Positions 1-6,764 of a stretch of 11,601 nt of DNA are shown piece by piece (within the stretch, counting starts at the first letter, position 1; the number at the start of each line of letters is the position of its first letter). Under the pieces are notes generated by a model that was not told where the DNA came from, ran no database searches, and saw nothing but the letters and a program-made list of their open reading frames with translations. Origin of the DNA: Symbiobacteriaceae bacterium (GTDB lineage: Bacteria; Bacillota_E; Symbiobacteriia; Symbiobacteriales; Symbiobacteriaceae); assembly GCA_027356675.1 (NCBI GenBank), contig DAHVXO010000133.1, positions 1 through 11,601 on the forward strand, written 5' to 3'. The position numbers and the translations under genes were made by a program.

Positions 1-98
1 CGCTATCCCTCCTTACTTCACGCAAGCATGATCGACCTCGACAGGAGTGACATCGAATCGATACCGACAAACAGGTCGCGCTGAAGACCGGCGACGGC

Positions 99-473
99 TT
101 GCAGGCCGAACCACAGCTCGAGCACGGCACCGGGAACGCAATCTCCACGGGCCATGAACCCGTGAACGGCGCTCGCCCGGTAGCCGGGGACGCACTGCAT
201 ATCAGCACGCTGGAGGCTTCGGTGGCATCGGGACGATCGCTTTCCGTCCGGGTGCGCCTCTCAGAACCGGGCGTCGTCAACCTCTTCCTCTCGCTCACGG
301 CACCGAACGGACGGCAAGTGGTATATGCCGAGGTGACGGTAGGTCGCAAGACCCGGGATCTCACGGTGGAAGTGCCTCTGGCTGAACGACTGTCCGGCCT
401 TCACCGGCTAAAAGCCTCTCTCTGCCTAAACGATCACGTCATCGATAACGCTCGCATCGAAGTCAACGTCTAA
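99..473 (+). CDS. Small beta-rich protein of unknown function, 5' end uncertain
   Basis: I do not recognise this gene. The reading frame ends at a TAA at 471-473. The segment from about residue 38 onward alternates hydrophobic and polar residues in short strands (for example VVNLFLSLTAPNGRQVVYAE) and ends in a strand, suggesting a single Ig-like or similar beta-sandwich domain. It shows no membrane segment, no signal peptide and only one cysteine. The TTG at 99 is the only conventional start I could place near the front, but it has no good ribosome binding site. The frame stays open, with GC-rich third positions, back to a stop at 48-50. An AGGAG at 43-47 lies 9 nt before an in-frame ATC at 57, which would be an extremely unusual start. 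A different frame carries an ATG at 28 that stops at 84. The gene may therefore start elsewhere or carry a frameshift near its 5' end. A hairpin follows 7 nt after the stop. Confidence 0.5.
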   Translation: MQAEPQLEHGTGNAISTGHEPVNGARPVAGDALHISTLEASVASGRSLSVRVRLSEPGVVNLFLSLTAPNGRQVVYAEVTVGRKTRDLTVEVPLAERLSGLHRLKASLCLNDHVIDNARIEVNV

Positions 474-480
474 GAGGTAA

Positions 481-506
481 GGCCCGCGGGTGGGAGCCCG
501 CGGGCC
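481..506 (+). terminator. Perfect GC hairpin without T tract, candidate terminator
   Basis: A perfect 10-bp inverted repeat (GGCCCGCGGG at 481-490 and CCCGCGGGCC at 497-506) surrounds a 6-nt loop, 7 nt after the stop codon of the upstream gene. The position suits a terminator, but the following bases (TCAACAATCG) contain no T tract. It may act as an mRNA 3' stabiliser or a weak or factor-assisted terminator rather than a classical intrinsic one. Confidence 0.5.
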
Positions 507-540
507 TCAACAATCGGCTAGAATAGGTGCTACTTCGCAC

Positions 541-546
541 AGGAGG
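541..546 (+). promoter_or_regulatory. Ribosome binding site AGGAGG that sets the start at 555
   Basis: AGGAGG at 541-546 overlaps a GTG at 546, which therefore cannot be its target. The next in-frame GTG, at 555, lies 8 nt downstream of the motif, an ideal spacing. Confidence 0.75.
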
Positions 547-554
547 TGTCAGGG

Positions 555-1538
555 GTGGACCCATGGTCTACCGCTTTGATTTCGGCACTGGACAAGGTCC
601 GGTCCGCCATCGTGCACGTAAACGCCCGCACCCCGAAGACCAATCAGGTCGCGCTGGGAACGGGAGTGGTCCTTGACCACTACCACGTGATCACCAGCGC
701 ACAGGTCGTGGCGATCGACGATGAGATCACTATCAAGACAGCCGATGGGAAGCGCCGCCGGGCGACCTGCCTCGGCATCGACCCCCTCTATTTCCAGGCG
801 ATTCTCAAGGTCGAGGAGCGCATGCCTGTAGATATACCCGTGTTTGCGCCCGATGGCACTGCGCCGCCCGGACTCTTCGTCTTTGCCGTCGGTTACGCCA
901 TGGGTCAAGAACATACGGTATCCGCCGGCGTCATCAGCAGCGGCGACCGGACCGTCTACCGGCCGCCGCATACGCGCGAAACGGGCAACTTTCCGGTGGA
1001 CGGGCTCATCATCACCAATGCGCCCATCCATCCCGGCAACACCGGCGGGCCGCTGGTCGACCTGGAGGGCCGGATCGTAGGCATCAACGGCCTGGCCTGG
1101 CAGGGCGGCATGTACTTGGCGCTGCAGGCCTCTGTGGCTGCACGCGTGGCGAGCCAGATCATCGATCATGGCTTTGCCGTGCATCCCTACCTCGGCTTTT
1201 CCGGCGACCCGGATGTGATCGAGCGGATGTGGGTCGATCTGTTCTCGTTGCCCATCGACCGCGGCGTGGTGGTCCAGTTTGTCGCTCCCGATGGCCCCGG
1301 TCAGCGGGCCGGCCTGCAGGAGATGGACATGGTGATGGCCGTGGATGGCCGCCAACCCGTCTCAAACGTGGGGTTTATCCGCAAGATCCTCGCCGCCCGC
1401 AGACACGGCGAACGCGTCCCGCTCACCGTGCTCCGGCAGGGCGAGATCATTCAGCTCCAGATCTCGGTGGAGGAGATGCCCAAGCTGAGCGATCCGCCCG
1501 ACATCGATGAGGATGCCGAGCTCCACGAAGAGGATTAA
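555..1538 (+). CDS. HtrA-like trypsin-fold protein with PDZ domain and substituted catalytic triad (probable pseudoprotease)
   Basis: The protein has 327 residues. Residues 10-200 follow the HtrA/DegP trypsin-like fold closely, and residues about 200-310 form a PDZ domain (HPYLGF opening; GQRAGLQEMDMVMAVDG carrier loop). The three catalytic positions are all changed. The usual TNxHVV motif reads ITSAQVV, putting Gln50 where His is expected. The DxDLAVLKV segment reads DPLYFQAILKV, giving Phe80 in place of Asp. The GNSGGPL motif reads GNTGGPL, giving Thr163 in place of Ser. The surrounding framework (APIHPG, GGPLVDLEGRIVGIN) is well kept, so this is not a decaying gene. There is no signal peptide or membrane anchor, so it is probably cytoplasmic. 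A likely role is peptide or partner binding through the PDZ domain and the dead protease groove, but that is inference. The C-terminal tail (DPPDIDEDAELHEED) is strongly acidic. It stands alone between two hairpins, so it is probably monocistronic. The start was chosen from the ribosome binding site at 541. Confidence 0.85.
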   Translation: MDPWSTALISALDKVRSAIVHVNARTPKTNQVALGTGVVLDHYHVITSAQVVAIDDEITIKTADGKRRRATCLGIDPLYFQAILKVEERMPVDIPVFAPDGTAPPGLFVFAVGYAMGQEHTVSAGVISSGDRTVYRPPHTRETGNFPVDGLIITNAPIHPGNTGGPLVDLEGRIVGINGLAWQGGMYLALQASVAARVASQIIDHGFAVHPYLGFSGDPDVIERMWVDLFSLPIDRGVVVQFVAPDGPGQRAGLQEMDMVMAVDGRQPVSNVGFIRKILAARRHGERVPLTVLRQGEIIQLQISVEEMPKLSDPPDIDEDAELHEED

Positions 1539-1611
1539 CGGCGACACTCGCCACCGGGCCTTCATTCGCGCTGTGGCATTGTTATGCGTTACTTGCGGTG
1601 CAGGGACTAGA

Positions 1612-1659
1612 AAACGGGGCACCCGACTCTCGCCTGGGGAGTGGGTGTCCTGTTTGTTT
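1612..1659 (+). terminator. Intrinsic terminator after the HtrA-like gene
   Basis: Arm 1612-1624 (AAACGGGGCACCC) pairs with 1643-1655 (GGGTGTCCTGTTT) over 13 bp with two G-U pairs. The stem extends after one bulged G by ACTC (1626-1629) pairing with GAGT (1639-1642), leaving a 9-nt loop. The descending arm runs into TGTTTGTTT, a T-rich tail. It lies 73 nt after the stop of the HtrA-like gene and separates it from the activase operon. Confidence 0.65.
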
Positions 1660-1727
1660 CCGCCCGCATCTGGGCAACATTACGGATGGATTGAGCGCCC
1701 CGAGAGAAGCGATTTCCGGGAGTCGAA

Positions 1728-4025
1728 TTGATTCCACGATATCTGCACGCGGCTAAGAGGGTGTTCCCGAAAGTGAAGCAAGACGTATTCCTTGGCATCG
1801 ATGTCGGATCCACCACCGTGAAGGTCGCGGGCGTCAATGAGTCTGGCCAACCCGCGGGGGAACCTGTGTACCTGCGTCACGATACCTTCGAAACCCCACT
1901 GCTGGCGTTACAGCTTGCCGTGTCGCAGTTCCTGGCGACCGGGGACTGGGGTGTGACAGGGGTGGGCACCACGGGCAGCGGCCGGGAACTTACCCGCAGC
2001 TTGCTGGGTGCGGACCTGAGCCGCACCGAAATCATTGCCCACGCCACAGGGGTGACCGAGTTGCTGCGCCACGGCCTGGTGCGGGACGCGGCCAGCCACG
2101 CTGTGGGCAGGGTGGGAACCCTGCTGGAGATCGGCGGGCAGGACTCCAAGGTGATTGTTTTCGGTCCGGACGGTCTGCCCAGTTTCTTTCAAATGAACAG
2201 CATCTGTTCCGCCGGCACTGGCGAGTTCCTCAAGCAATTGGCGGACGAAGCCGGCATAACCGTGTCTGAGTTTGGTCAGCTGGCCCTGCGGGCAACGGCA
2301 CCCGCCCGGATTGACTCCACCTGCACGGTGTTTGCCCGGCGTGACTTCCGCCACCTGACCCAGAAGGGCGTCCCCCTGGAGGATCGCCTGATGGGCGTTT
2401 GTCTCTCTCTGGTACGGAACTTCTTGCGCAACGTCGTACCGGAAGGGGCGGTGCGCAGCCCTGTCCTGTTCCAGGGCGGCGTGGCCTACAACCAGGGCGT
2501 GCGGTTGGCTTTTGAGCAGCAGCTTGGCCTCCCCGTGGTGGTCCCGCCGATGCACGGGGTGGTGGGCGCCCTGGGCATGGCCTGGCTGGCCCGGCAGCAG
2601 ATGTCGGGACAGGCCGCCCTGGCTCCCGGGGCCACCACGTTTTGTGACGACTTCTCCAGTCTGCAGTTTGAAAGCCGAGTCCGCTATTGCCATGGATGCC
2701 GCAACGCCTGCGAATTGGCCCAACCCCAGGTGGTGCGAGGCGGAAAGATCGAAGTGCTGGAGGCCGTGGGCGGGCGGTGTGAGGGTAGCCAGAACCCCGC
2801 CAACGTCCGTGAGGGGCCCCAGTCCATCCGCACCTTCACGGTGCCCGTGCTGCGGGAACTCCTGCCGCCCCACCTGCATCCCCGCCTGTCAGGGCTGGCT
2901 GGGCCGGCCCATCGCGCTTTCCCCCAGCGCACGTCAACCGGCCGGTACTTTGCCGGGTTGGACGGCGGCTCGCGGGGCACCAAATTCGCCGTGATCCATA
3001 GCGTGGGCGCTGACGTGGAGGTGGTGGCTGTCGGCTCCGTGAGCACGGGCGGCGACGCCGTCCAGGCCGGTCTGGAGGCTTTGGACCGGCTCCGCCGTGC
3101 CCTGCCGGTCCAGGCCGTTCTCGCCGGCATCGGCACCACCGGCAGTGCCGGCGAGCTGTTCCGGGACATCATCACCACCCGGGACAGGCACGCCTCGGAC
3201 TACTGCAGTACGGAAATCCTCGCCCATTATGCCTGGGCCAGCCACTGGGCACCGCAAGTGGGCACAGTCATCGACATTGGCGGAAACGACGCCAAGATCA
3301 TTACGGTCAAGCCGGGTGGATTGGACTTTGCCATGAACGACAAGTGCGCAGCCGGCACGGGCGCTTTCCTGGAGGCCGTGGCTCGCCGCTTTCACATATC
3401 CGTGGAGCAATATGCCGGGGTGGCGCTGTCAGCCGGTGCTCCGGCACGCATTGCCGGGCGCTGTGCGGTCTTTGGTGAATCCGATGTGGTGCACAAAGCA
3501 AGGATCGGCTTTTCCACGCCAGACCTGCTCCTGGGCGTGGCCTACTCCATCTGCCGCACCTATCTGACGGATGTGGGGCGCGGCCGGCCATTACGGGTGC
3601 CGATAGTGGCCCAGGGTGGGGCGTTCCTGAACCAGGCCGTCCAGGAGGCCTTTCGGCGTACACTGAACGTGGGACCGGACGAATTCCTGGTCGCGAAGGA
3701 TGCGGCCCAGGTAGTTGGGGCAGGGGCTCTGGGGGCCGCTCTGCTGGCCAAAGGGATGTACGAACAGGGCTACGACACGGCCTTCAAGGGGTTTGAGCGG
3801 ATCGCGGCCAGCGGTTATCGGACGGTCTCCACCCAGTGCCGGCACGCCAGGTGTCACCGCACCTGTGACGGCGTCGTCGCCCTGTTGGAAAACGGGCGGC
3901 CCCTGGCCGGGTACCGATCGATCGACTGCTCCCTTGGCCTGTTCGACGGCATGGCGACAGGCGAGGCAGAGCAGTCCCACATGGCTACCCTACTCCATGG
4001 AAACAGTGAGGTCAGTGGGTTATGA
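1728..4025 (+). CDS. Tandem-domain BadF/BcrA/HgdC-type ATPase (2-hydroxyacyl-CoA dehydratase activator family)
   Basis: Members of this ASKHA-fold family bind ATP and one [4Fe-4S] cluster, take an electron from ferredoxin or flavodoxin, and pass it at very low potential to a partner iron-sulfur protein. This 765-residue protein holds two copies. Copy 1 (about 19-300) has GIDVGSTTVK at 23-32, EIGGQDSK at 134-141, Cys160 in ICSAGTG and Cys199 in STCTVFARRD. Copy 2 (about 405-690) has GLDGGSRGTK at 410-419, DIGGNDAK, Cys540 in DKCAAGTG and Cys579 in GRCAVFGESD. The Cys-Cys distance is 39 residues in both, the spacing I recall for HgdC (Cys127/Cys166). Each copy is followed by a four-cysteine motif: 321/324/328/351 and 704/709/713/734. 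The TTG at 1728 has CGGGAG 5 nt upstream; a GTG at 1773 gives a more typical N-terminus and is a real alternative. The stop overlaps the next start by 4 nt (ATGA), so the two proteins are probably made together. Confidence 0.88.
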   Translation: MIPRYLHAAKRVFPKVKQDVFLGIDVGSTTVKVAGVNESGQPAGEPVYLRHDTFETPLLALQLAVSQFLATGDWGVTGVGTTGSGRELTRSLLGADLSRTEIIAHATGVTELLRHGLVRDAASHAVGRVGTLLEIGGQDSKVIVFGPDGLPSFFQMNSICSAGTGEFLKQLADEAGITVSEFGQLALRATAPARIDSTCTVFARRDFRHLTQKGVPLEDRLMGVCLSLVRNFLRNVVPEGAVRSPVLFQGGVAYNQGVRLAFEQQLGLPVVVPPMHGVVGALGMAWLARQQMSGQAALAPGATTFCDDFSSLQFESRVRYCHGCRNACELAQPQVVRGGKIEVLEAVGGRCEGSQNPANVREGPQSIRTFTVPVLRELLPPHLHPRLSGLAGPAHRAFPQRTSTGRYFAGLDGGSRGTKFAVIHSVGADVEVVAVGSVSTGGDAVQAGLEALDRLRRALPVQAVLAGIGTTGSAGELFRDIITTRDRHASDYCSTEILAHYAWASHWAPQVGTVIDIGGNDAKIITVKPGGLDFAMNDKCAAGTGAFLEAVARRFHISVEQYAGVALSAGAPARIAGRCAVFGESDVVHKARIGFSTPDLLLGVAYSICRTYLTDVGRGRPLRVPIVAQGGAFLNQAVQEAFRRTLNVGPDEFLVAKDAAQVVGAGALGAALLAKGMYEQGYDTAFKGFERIAASGYRTVSTQCRHARCHRTCDGVVALLENGRPLAGYRSIDCSLGLFDGMATGEAEQSHMATLLHGNSEVSGL

Positions 4026-6664
4026 GCGCAACGGAATCTGGGTTGAAAGCGAAGGCTGTTCAGGGCGGACAACCGCCCCTGCCGCCGGGCCTTACCCGGC
4101 GGCCCAAGGTGGGGGTGGTGCTGGCCTTTACCGGCCACTACGAATCGGTGCGTCTTCTGCACCGATTCCTTCAGTGTGCGGGCCTTGAGGTGGTTACCAG
4201 TCAGGTGAGCACGGCGCCCATCATTGAAGCCGGTACGGCTCTGGCCAGCGCGGACTTCTGCTTCCCGCTGCGGGTTTACGTGGGACACGTTTATACCCTC
4301 AGCCGTCAGCATCCGGACCTGAACGCCATCCTGGCTCCGAATGTCTGGAGCGACCAGGCGGGTTCAGCGACCTGCTGCAAGTACCGTGACATAGGCGGCG
4401 TGGCCATTCGATCACTCGGGGGCATGGTCCCTTACCTGCAAGGCGTCGGGGGATCGGGAGGGCATACCCTTCCCCGCCTGATCCGACCCAACATCGAGTC
4501 TGTGACCTATCGGTCCATGCGCAACGTGGCCTTTGATGTGTACGCCGAACTCGTTGGCCTGGCACCCTGGTCCCGGGTGGGCTTTTTCTTGTCTCCAGGA
4601 TTGCGCCACCGGTGGGCACCCCACCTGACACATGTGGAGACAGCCTTCGCCCAGGCCTGGCAAGCGGGGATAGGGCGCCCCAAGAGTCGCCTGGATGCCC
4701 TGCTCGCGGACGAAACCCGACCCCGCCTGGCCCTGATCGGCCGCCGCTACCTGATCGAGGATCATGCCCTGACCGCTGACATGCAGCCGTGGTTTCGGCG
4801 TCGCGGCGCCGTGGTGCTGACTGCATCGGACCTGCCCTGGGATCAGCTCGAGGGGCTTTATCGGCGGGCGGAGGGATTCTATGACACGCACCGGGAGGGG
4901 CAGGCCTTTATCGACTGGGCGGCGGACAAGGTGGACGGGTTCATTACCCTGGGCTCCTTCGGCTGCCATCCCGATGCCTTCCAGGTGGACTATCTGGCTG
5001 ACTATGCCCGGGCCAAGGGCAAACCCGCCTGGACCCTCCGCTTCGATGAAACGGCAGGCACAGCCGGCTTCCAGACCCGTTTCGAAACGATCTACGGCTT
5101 CCTGGAAGGGCAGCGGGATCGCCGCTTGAGCAACCAGTTGTCCCTGGACAGCCCGGCGACTCCGCCAGAGCCCGCACAGGCGCCCCGGGATCGCAGTGCC
5201 GAAGTCGGGCGCCCCCTGCGGCCCCTTTTTGTGTGGCCATACATGGGCGCGGAGCTCAACCTTATGCTCGAGGAGGCCTTTGCGCAATTGGGATTGCAGG
5301 ACTTTGCCCGCCCACCCAAACCGATAGACGGCACCACCCTGGAACTGGGAAGCCGCCGTTACGCGGAGACATGCTCTCCCTTTGCCTGTGCCACAGGCTG
5401 TCTGATGCAGGGCGTTCAAGCCGTGGTCCGGGAACTGCGCGCCGAGGCCCAATGGCGCGGCCATCCCCCGGAGCCCCGCCGCATCCTGGCGCTGATGCTG
5501 CAGGGGGAGGGACCCTGTACCTTCGGCTGGTACGCCATTGCCCAGAATCGTCACCTGCGGGCTGACCTGGCTGCAGACCTGACGGATGGGCATACCTTTG
5601 AACTGATGACCATGGGTCTGACCGATACCGCCGACTTTCTCCGTCAATTAGGTCAGCTGGGCAACGCCCGGCGCCTGGACCCCGTGGTGCGCTATGTGGA
5701 GGCACGGGTTACCGGGTCCTGGTCACAGATGGGCCCGCTTGCCCGGTTGCGTCTGCTGCTCCGGTTTCAATTGGCGTTTCGCTCGCTGCTGGCTCCGGTT
5801 TGGGCCAAGCTGGCTGCAGCAGAGGCGGTGCGGGCACGCTCCCTGCTGGTGCGGGCTCACGAACTGGAGCCCGGGAGCACCACCGCCGCCTACCGGGAAT
5901 GCCTGGAGTTGCTGGGCGCCGCCCACACCAGCCGGGCGATTCGCCACGCCCGGGACCGTTGCCTGGCCAAGCTGGCAGCCGTTCCCCGGGACCACGACCC
6001 CAAGCCGCGCATCGTCGCCGTCGGTGAGATCTATGTGGCCCTGACCTCCTTCGCCAACCGCGGGGTCATTGAGAAACTGCTGGGGCGCGAGGGGATTGAG
6101 GTGGTCGAGGGGATTAGCCTCAGCGGATTCATCCACCGCTCCCTGTGGGAGATGCGGCGACGTGCTCTGGCATCCCACCCGTGGGTTCGATCCCTGTGCC
6201 ATCGGCTGGAGGAGCGCAACATCCGCTGGCTGAGACAGCGCCCCCACGACCTCCGGGCCCGCCCCTTGCTGGAGTGGGAGGTCGGCGGCGAGGCCATGAG
6301 CGGGGTTAGCGCCGCCCGTGGCCTGGTTGAACAGGGTTGCGACGGCATCATTCATATCTATCCCTTTAAATGCATGCCCGAAGGCATCGCCAAGGATGCC
6401 CACAAGGAATTGAGCGATCTGTACGGGGTCCGCTACCTGGGCCTCTCCTTTGACAAGGAGCTGGACATCGAACGGGTGAAGACCGAGGTTGGCACCTTTG
6501 CCGCACTGTTGCGAGCTCAGACCAGTGACCGGGGAGGTTGGCTGGCCCGCCTCCGCTTGACCCGTCAGCGGCGGGCCCTGGGACGCAAGCTGGACCGGCT
6601 GTACCGAATGGCAAGAAGCGCCAATTCGGGGGGGACCCGACCTGCGAGTACAGAGCAGAGGTAG
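4022..6664 (+). CDS. DUF2229/HgdB-like iron-sulfur partner of the activase (putative ATP-dependent reductase component)
   Basis: This 880-residue protein matches the C-terminal half of the very long clostridial 'acyl-CoA dehydratase activase' polypeptides, here encoded separately. Residues about 25-370 resemble DUF2229 (PKVGVVLAF opening; SADFCFPLRVYVGHVYTL with Cys80; a Cys118-Cys119 pair). A Pro/Ala-rich linker at about 375-398 leads to an HgdB/BcrC-like half at about 400-830. That half has ETCSPFACATGC (Cys451, 456, 460), GEGPCTFGWY (Cys499), AVGEIYV (666-672), GGEAMSG (755-761) and YPFKCMPEG (Cys784). Cys451 or 456, Cys499 and Cys784 sit in the conserved positions expected for cluster ligands. 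The family includes dehydratase subunits and the double-cubane [8Fe-9S] proteins; which cluster this one carries cannot be told from sequence. The last 50 residues are basic and helical. It is translationally coupled to the activase and followed by a strong terminator. No CoA-transferase, 2-hydroxyacid dehydrogenase or benzoyl-CoA gene lies nearby, so its substrate is unknown. Confidence 0.82.
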   Translation: MSATESGLKAKAVQGGQPPLPPGLTRRPKVGVVLAFTGHYESVRLLHRFLQCAGLEVVTSQVSTAPIIEAGTALASADFCFPLRVYVGHVYTLSRQHPDLNAILAPNVWSDQAGSATCCKYRDIGGVAIRSLGGMVPYLQGVGGSGGHTLPRLIRPNIESVTYRSMRNVAFDVYAELVGLAPWSRVGFFLSPGLRHRWAPHLTHVETAFAQAWQAGIGRPKSRLDALLADETRPRLALIGRRYLIEDHALTADMQPWFRRRGAVVLTASDLPWDQLEGLYRRAEGFYDTHREGQAFIDWAADKVDGFITLGSFGCHPDAFQVDYLADYARAKGKPAWTLRFDETAGTAGFQTRFETIYGFLEGQRDRRLSNQLSLDSPATPPEPAQAPRDRSAEVGRPLRPLFVWPYMGAELNLMLEEAFAQLGLQDFARPPKPIDGTTLELGSRRYAETCSPFACATGCLMQGVQAVVRELRAEAQWRGHPPEPRRILALMLQGEGPCTFGWYAIAQNRHLRADLAADLTDGHTFELMTMGLTDTADFLRQLGQLGNARRLDPVVRYVEARVTGSWSQMGPLARLRLLLRFQLAFRSLLAPVWAKLAAAEAVRARSLLVRAHELEPGSTTAAYRECLELLGAAHTSRAIRHARDRCLAKLAAVPRDHDPKPRIVAVGEIYVALTSFANRGVIEKLLGREGIEVVEGISLSGFIHRSLWEMRRRALASHPWVRSLCHRLEERNIRWLRQRPHDLRARPLLEWEVGGEAMSGVSAARGLVEQGCDGIIHIYPFKCMPEGIAKDAHKELSDLYGVRYLGLSFDKELDIERVKTEVGTFAALLRAQTSDRGGWLARLRLTRQRRALGRKLDRLYRMARSANSGGTRPASTEQR

Positions 6665-6672
6665 GATTGGTT

Positions 6673-6710
6673 AAAAGCGCATGGCCGTACGTTACGGCCA
6701 TGCGCTTTTT
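6673..6710. terminator. Perfect bidirectional intrinsic terminator
   Basis: A perfect 17-bp inverted repeat (AAAAGCGCATGGCCGTA at 6673-6689 and its complement at 6693-6709) encloses a 3-nt loop. It ends in TTTTT on the plus strand, and the A tract on the left becomes TTTT on the minus strand. It starts 8 nt after the stop of the DUF2229/HgdB-like gene and lies 55 nt beyond the stop of the converging htrA gene, so it can end transcription from both sides. Confidence 0.92.
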
Positions 6711-6764
6711 CGGTAGTGAAGCCTGCTCACGTTGTACGGCCGCCCCCGCAGGATCCCATATCAG

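Noticed and set aside
28..84. Short reading frame starting at an ATG at 28, encoding 18 residues
   Set aside because: Too short to judge, and no ribosome binding site could be confirmed; it may equally be the 3' end of an upstream gene or the front of a frameshifted gene.
519..524. TAGAAT as a possible -10 element before the HtrA-like gene
   Set aside because: No TTGACA-like -35 lies 16-18 nt upstream; that position falls inside the GC hairpin.
549..1355. Long minus-strand frame opposite the HtrA-like gene
   Set aside because: It is a shadow of the plus-strand gene, rich in His, Gly and Asp with no recognisable motif; the plus frame has clear HtrA and PDZ motifs and a strong ribosome binding site.
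1540..1552. Small hairpin GGCGA-CAC-TCGCC directly after the HtrA-like stop
   Set aside because: Only 5 bp with no T tract; the much stronger terminator lies 60 nt further on.
1908..2879. Minus-strand frame of 323 codons inside the activase gene
   Set aside because: Shadow of a GC-rich gene; the plus strand carries two complete activase domains.
4412..5647. Minus-strand frame of 411 codons inside the DUF2229/HgdB-like gene
   Set aside because: No recognisable domain and atypical composition; the plus strand matches a known family over its full length.
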